This document shows, in pieces, positions 60,054 to 64,000 of a stretch of DNA of 64,000 nt. Origin of the DNA: Streptomyces sclerotialus (GTDB lineage: Bacteria; Actinomycetota; Actinomycetes; Streptomycetales; Streptomycetaceae); contig JODX01000016.1 in assembly GCA_000719105.1 (NCBI GenBank), positions 62,001-126,000 on the forward strand, written 5' to 3'. The notes beneath the pieces are model-generated. The model did not search any database and was not told where the DNA came from. It was given only the letters and a program-made list of their open reading frames with translations. The translations under genes were made by a program, and so were the position numbers. The number at the start of each line of letters is the position of its first letter. Within the stretch, counting starts at the first letter, position 1.

Positions 60054-63000
60054 ATGCGGCACAGATGGGGTTCCACGGCGGCGCTCGGCGCCGCCGCGTT
60101 CGCACTGGTGCTGGCCTCGCAGGGAGCGGCGGTCGCGCTGCCGTCCCGGGCACCGGCCGCGGACCAGGAGTTCGCTTCCTCCTTCGAGACGGACGATCCG
60201 GCACCGGACTGGCTCAACACCGTCGACACCGCACCGGACGGCTCGAAGCGGGCCTCCGGCGTGGACGGCGGCCACAGCAGCGGCATCCCCGGCAATGTGA
60301 CCGACCACGTCACGGACGTCCGGGCCAATGGCGAGAACGCGGGCGCGGGCGAGGTGAAGGAGAACCTCGTCGACGGCGAACCGAGCAGCAAATGGCTGAC
60401 CTTCGAGCCCACCGGCTGGGTGGAGTTCGACCTCGACGCCCCGGCGAAGGTGGTGACGTACGCGCTGACGTCGGCCAACGACCACGCCGAGCGGGACCCG
60501 AGGGACTGGGTCCTCAAGGGCTCGGCGGACGGTGAGGACTGGACGGTCCTCGACACCCGCACCGGCGAGTCCTTCCCCGAGCGGTTCCAGACGAGGACGT
60601 ACGACCTGACCGCACCCGCCGAGTACCGGCACTTCCGCCTGGAGATCACCCGGAACAACGGCGCGTCCGACGCCACCCAGCTCGCCGACGTGCAGTTCGC
60701 CACGGGCGGCGGCGAGACCGAACCGGTACCCCAGGACATGCTCTCGCTGGTCGACCGCGGCCCGGCCGGCTCGCCCACGGCCAAGGCGGGCGCGGGCTTC
60801 ACCGGCAAGCGGGCGCTGCGCTACGCGGGCCGCCACACGGCGGACGGCCGGGCGTACTCGTACAACAAGGTCTTCGACGTGAACGTCGCCGTCGGCCGGA
60901 ACACCGAGCTCGCCTACCGCGTCTTCCCGCAGATGGCGGACGGCGACCTGGACTACGACGCCACCAACGTCTCCGTCGACCTGGCCTTCACCGACGGCAC
61001 GTACCTCAGCGACCTCCGCGCCACCGACCAGCACGGTTTCGCGCTGACGCCGCAGGGGCAGGGCGCGGCGAAGGTGCTGTACGTCAACCAGTGGAACAAC
61101 GTCGAGTCGCGGATCGGCTCGGTGGCGGCCGGCAAGACCGTCGACCGCATCCTGGTGGCGTACGACTCGCCGAAGGGACCCGCGAAGTTCCGCGGCTGGA
61201 TCGACGACGTGGCGCTGCGCGTCGCGGCCCCCGAGAAGCCGAAGGCCCACCTGTCCGACTACGCGCTCACGACCCGCGGCACGAACTCCACGGGCAGCTT
61301 CTCGCGCGGCAACAACATACCGGCCACCGCGGTACCGCATGGCTTCAACTTCTGGACGCCGGTGACCAACGCCGGCTCCCTCAGCTGGCTGTACGACTAC
61401 GCCCGCGCCAACAACGCGGACAACCTCCCCACCATCCAGGCCTTCAGCGCGAGCCACGAGCCGAGCCCCTGGATGGGCGACCGGCAGACCTTCCAGGTGA
61501 TGCCGTCGGCGGCGTCCGGCACCCCGCCCACCGGGCGCACCGCCCGGGCACTCGCCTTCCGCCACGAGAACGAGACGGCGCGCCCGTACTACTACGGGGT
61601 GCGCTTCGAGAACGGCGTCAAGGCCGAGATGACGCCGACGGACCACGCGGCGGTCATGCGCTTCACCTACCCCGGCGACGACGCGAGCGTCCTCTTCGAC
61701 AACGTCACGGACCAGGCGGGCCTGACACTGAACGAGGAGAACGGCACCTTCACCGGCTACTCGGACGTGAAGTCCGGCCTGTCGACGGGCGCGACCCGGC
61801 TGTTCGTGTACGGCGAGTTCGACGCACCGGTCACGGACGGGGCCTCGTCGGGCGTCAAGGGCCACCTGCGCTTCGACGCGGGCGACGACCGCACGGTCAC
61901 CCTGCGCCTCGCCACCTCGCTCATCAGCGTCGACCAGGCGAAGGACAACCTGCGCCAGGAGATCCCGGACGGCACGTCGTTCGAGAAGGTCAAGCAGCGG
62001 GCGCAGCGACAGTGGGACGAGCTCCTCGGCAAGGTCGAGGTGGAGGGCGCGACCCCGGACCAGCTCACGACCCTCTACTCGGGCCTGTACCGGCTCTACC
62101 TCTACCCGAACTCGGGCTTCGAGAAGGTCGACGGCACCTACAAGTACGCCTCCCCCTTCTCCCGGATGGAGAGCCAGGACACCCCGACGCACACCGGCGC
62201 GCAGATCGTCGACGGCAAGGTGTACGTGAACAACGGCTTCTGGGACACGTACCGCACCACCTGGCCGGCGTACTCCTTCCTCACCCCGAAGAAGGCCGGT
62301 GAGCTGGTCGACGGCTTCGTGCAGCAGTACAAGGACGGCGGCTGGACGTCGCGCTGGTCCTCCCCCGGCTACGCGGACCTGATGACGGGCACCTCCTCGG
62401 ACGTGGCGTTCGCGGACGCGTACGTGAAGGGGGTCGGCCTCGACGCGAAGGCCGCGTACGAGGCGGCGCTGAAGAACGCCACGGTGGTCCCGCCGTCCTC
62501 CGGCGTGGGCCGCAAGGGCATGGCCACCTCACCGTTCCTCGGCTACACGAGCACGGAGACCCACGAGGGCCTGTCATGGGCGCTGGAGGGCTTCCTCAAC
62601 GACTACGGCATCGCGCGGATGGGCCGGGCGCTGTACGAGAAGACCGGCGAGAAACGCTACAAGGAGGAGTCCGACTACTTCCTCGACCGCGCCCAGGACT
62701 ACGTGAACCTCTTCGACAAGGAGGCGGGCTTCTTCCAGGGCCGGAACGCGAAGGGCGACTGGCGGGTCGAGTCGTCGCAGTACGACCCGCGCGTGTGGGG
62801 CTACGACTACACGGAGACCAACGGCTGGGGCTACGCCTTCACCGCCCCGCAGGACAGCCGGGGCCTCGCCAACCTCTACGGCGGCAGGAAGGGCCTCGCC
62901 GAGAAGCTGGACGAGTACTTCGCGACCCCCGAGACGGCGTCCCCGGAGTTCAAGGGCTCGTACGGCGGCGTCATCCACGAGATGACCGAGGCCCGCGACG

Positions 63001-63854
63001 TGCGGATGGGCATGTACGGCCACTCCAACCAGGTCGCCCACCACGCGCTCTACATGTACGACGCGGCCGGGCAGCCCTGGAAGGCGCAGGAGAAGGTCCG
63101 CGAGGTGCTCTCCCGCCTCTACACCGGCAGCGAGATCGGCCAGGGCTACCACGGGGACGAGGACAACGGCGAGCAGTCGGCCTGGTACCTGTTCTCCGCG
63201 CTCGGCTTCTACCCGCTGGTGATGGGCAGCGGCGAGTACGCCATCGGCTCCCCGCTCTTCAAGAAGGCGACGGTCCACCTGGAGAACGGCCGGGACCTGG
63301 TGGTGAAGGCCCCGAAGAACAGCGCGAGGAACATCTACGTGCAGGGCCTGAAGGTCAACGGCAAGAAGTGGACGTCGACCGCGCTGCCGCACGCGGTGGT
63401 CGCGCGCGGCGGGGTGCTGGAGTTCGACATGGGCCCGGAGCCGTCGTCGTGGGGCACGGGCAAGAAGGCGGCGCCCGTCTCGATCACACAGGACGACGAG
63501 GTGCCGGCACCCCGCTCGGATGCGCTGAAGGGCGAGGGCGCCCTCTTCGACGACACCTCGGCGACCGACGCGACCGTCACGTCCTCCGTCGACCTCCCGG
63601 TCTCCGAGCGCACGAAGGCCGTCCAGTACACACTGACGTCGTCCACGGACCGGACGAAGGCGCCGGCCGGCTGGACGCTCCAGGGCTCGAAGAACGGCAC
63701 GTCCTGGAAGACCCTCGACGAGCGCTCGGGCGAGTCCTTCGCCTGGGACCGGCAGACGCGTGCGTTCTCGGTCGCGAAGCCGGGCGCGTACCAGTACTAC
63801 CGGCTGGTGCTGTCGGGTGAGGGGACGCTGGCGGAGGTGGAGCTGCTGGGCTGA
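60054..63854 (+). CDS. Secreted GH92 alpha-mannosidase with two discoidin-like carbohydrate-binding domains
   Basis: A 1266-residue enzyme with a signal peptide (AALGAAAFALVLASQGAAVA). An F5/8-type C domain sits at about 85-215 (WVEFDLDAPAKVVTYALTSA ... DWVLKGSADGEDW) and a related one at the C-terminus, about 1150-1266 (GWTLQGSKNGTSW). The GH92 core runs roughly 400-1135: GNNIPATAVPHGFNFWTPVT, VYVNNGFWDTYRTTWPAYSF, RMGMYGHSNQVAHH, and GYHGDEDNGEQSAWYLFSAL with the calcium and catalytic acids. GH92 enzymes are calcium-dependent exo-alpha-mannosidases acting on N-glycans. It diverges from ngcE. Confidence 0.93.
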   Translation: MRHRWGSTAALGAAAFALVLASQGAAVALPSRAPAADQEFASSFETDDPAPDWLNTVDTAPDGSKRASGVDGGHSSGIPGNVTDHVTDVRANGENAGAGEVKENLVDGEPSSKWLTFEPTGWVEFDLDAPAKVVTYALTSANDHAERDPRDWVLKGSADGEDWTVLDTRTGESFPERFQTRTYDLTAPAEYRHFRLEITRNNGASDATQLADVQFATGGGETEPVPQDMLSLVDRGPAGSPTAKAGAGFTGKRALRYAGRHTADGRAYSYNKVFDVNVAVGRNTELAYRVFPQMADGDLDYDATNVSVDLAFTDGTYLSDLRATDQHGFALTPQGQGAAKVLYVNQWNNVESRIGSVAAGKTVDRILVAYDSPKGPAKFRGWIDDVALRVAAPEKPKAHLSDYALTTRGTNSTGSFSRGNNIPATAVPHGFNFWTPVTNAGSLSWLYDYARANNADNLPTIQAFSASHEPSPWMGDRQTFQVMPSAASGTPPTGRTARALAFRHENETARPYYYGVRFENGVKAEMTPTDHAAVMRFTYPGDDASVLFDNVTDQAGLTLNEENGTFTGYSDVKSGLSTGATRLFVYGEFDAPVTDGASSGVKGHLRFDAGDDRTVTLRLATSLISVDQAKDNLRQEIPDGTSFEKVKQRAQRQWDELLGKVEVEGATPDQLTTLYSGLYRLYLYPNSGFEKVDGTYKYASPFSRMESQDTPTHTGAQIVDGKVYVNNGFWDTYRTTWPAYSFLTPKKAGELVDGFVQQYKDGGWTSRWSSPGYADLMTGTSSDVAFADAYVKGVGLDAKAAYEAALKNATVVPPSSGVGRKGMATSPFLGYTSTETHEGLSWALEGFLNDYGIARMGRALYEKTGEKRYKEESDYFLDRAQDYVNLFDKEAGFFQGRNAKGDWRVESSQYDPRVWGYDYTETNGWGYAFTAPQDSRGLANLYGGRKGLAEKLDEYFATPETASPEFKGSYGGVIHEMTEARDVRMGMYGHSNQVAHHALYMYDAAGQPWKAQEKVREVLSRLYTGSEIGQGYHGDEDNGEQSAWYLFSALGFYPLVMGSGEYAIGSPLFKKATVHLENGRDLVVKAPKNSARNIYVQGLKVNGKKWTSTALPHAVVARGGVLEFDMGPEPSSWGTGKKAAPVSITQDDEVPAPRSDALKGEGALFDDTSATDATVTSSVDLPVSERTKAVQYTLTSSTDRTKAPAGWTLQGSKNGTSWKTLDERSGESFAWDRQTRAFSVAKPGAYQYYRLVLSGEGTLAEVELLG

Positions 63855-63876
63855 TCCCGCTCTGTCTCCAGGGGCC

Positions 63877-63920
63877 GCGCCCCGGTTCTTCGGCTCACTA
63901 CCGCCGAGGAGCCGGGGCGC
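63877..63920. terminator. Terminator of the GH92 gene
   Basis: An 18-bp stem: GCGCCCCGGTTCTTCGGC at 63877-63894 with GCCGAGGAGCCGGGGCGC at 63903-63920, two T:G positions, 8-nt loop. Confidence 0.85.
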
Positions 63921-63956
63921 AGCCGTCGACGTCCACCACAGGGGTTCGCAACAGTG

Positions 63957-63986
63957 GCGACAGCACGGCGCCCGCGTGCCTAGAAT
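63957..63986 (+). promoter_or_regulatory. Candidate promoter for a gene beyond the window
   Basis: GCGACA at 63957-63962, 18 bp, TAGAAT at 63981-63986. The -10 is a common Streptomyces form; the -35 is weak. Confidence 0.3.
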
Positions 63987-64000
63987 CCACGGCAGCATCG

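Noticed and set aside
60021..62192. 723-residue open frame antisense to the GH92 gene
   Set aside because: It mirrors codon bias of the sense gene, is Arg/Val/Gly-rich and matches no family. Similar shadows oppose nearly every gene here, such as 13078-scale frames across the DUF4349 and flavoprotein genes.

Overview
The window is a high-GC actinobacterial chromosome segment, almost certainly from a Streptomyces. Evidence: GC-rich third codon positions with long shadow reading frames, frequent GTG starts, many 4-bp start/stop overlaps, an apparent whiI sporulation regulator, a whiG-type promoter, and the coproporphyrin-dependent haem genes hemE, hemY and hemQ. From memory, the order hemE - DUF3000 - whiI - RNase D - thiolase/FadB - Stealth cluster - dxs - xylHGF - rok7B7 - ngcGFE resembles one region of the S. 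coelicolor chromosome; I could not check this by alignment. I saw no tRNA, rRNA, CRISPR, transposase or integrase.

Layout. 1-3.4 kb: the start of a trypsin-like protease/STAND NTPase with its Trypco1 partner (a conflict-system type), a FAD/Rieske oxidoreductase, and a decayed ATP-binding / XRE / DUF397 regulatory locus. 3.4-10.3 kb: a NodB deacetylase lipoprotein, a small zinc-ribbon protein, a two-gene ABC exporter, a Pth2-like protein, a DUF692 (MNIO) protein with a partner-like C-terminal domain, and a secreted tripeptidyl-aminopeptidase-like hydrolase. 10.3-17.7 kb: haem genes hemQ, hemY and hemE interleaved with a DUF4349 lipoprotein, a CoA-disulfide-reductase-like flavoprotein and a rhomboid protease. 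17.8-21.3 kb: DUF3000, whiI and RNase D. 21.3-28.1 kb: a mannoside locus (CUT1 importer, GH2 beta-mannosidase, LacI regulator) around a divergent promoter. 28.2-31.6 kb: a beta-oxidation thiolase and FadB-type protein.

31.6-47 kb is the most accessory-looking part. Six minus-strand genes, nearly all overlapping, encode an exo/endonuclease-phosphatase protein, a PIG-L deacetylase with a propeller-like C-terminal half, a GT4 glycosyltransferase and three Stealth-family phosphotransferases, one of which has lost its catalytic motifs. A divergent LCP ligase, a free-standing paralogue of the propeller domain, a NYN-like protein, a phosphodiester glycosidase and a double I36 peptidase inhibitor follow. 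Together these suggest assembly and attachment of a cell-envelope phosphoglycan. 47-50.6 kb: an amino-acid permease and dxs. 50.8-64 kb: carbon uptake, with XylFGH, its ROK regulator Rok7B7, the NgcEFG N-acetylglucosamine/chitobiose importer, and a divergent secreted GH92 alpha-mannosidase. A DasR-like site lies between ngcE and the mannosidase. The mannosidases plus the chitobiose importer would suit use of eukaryotic N-glycans.
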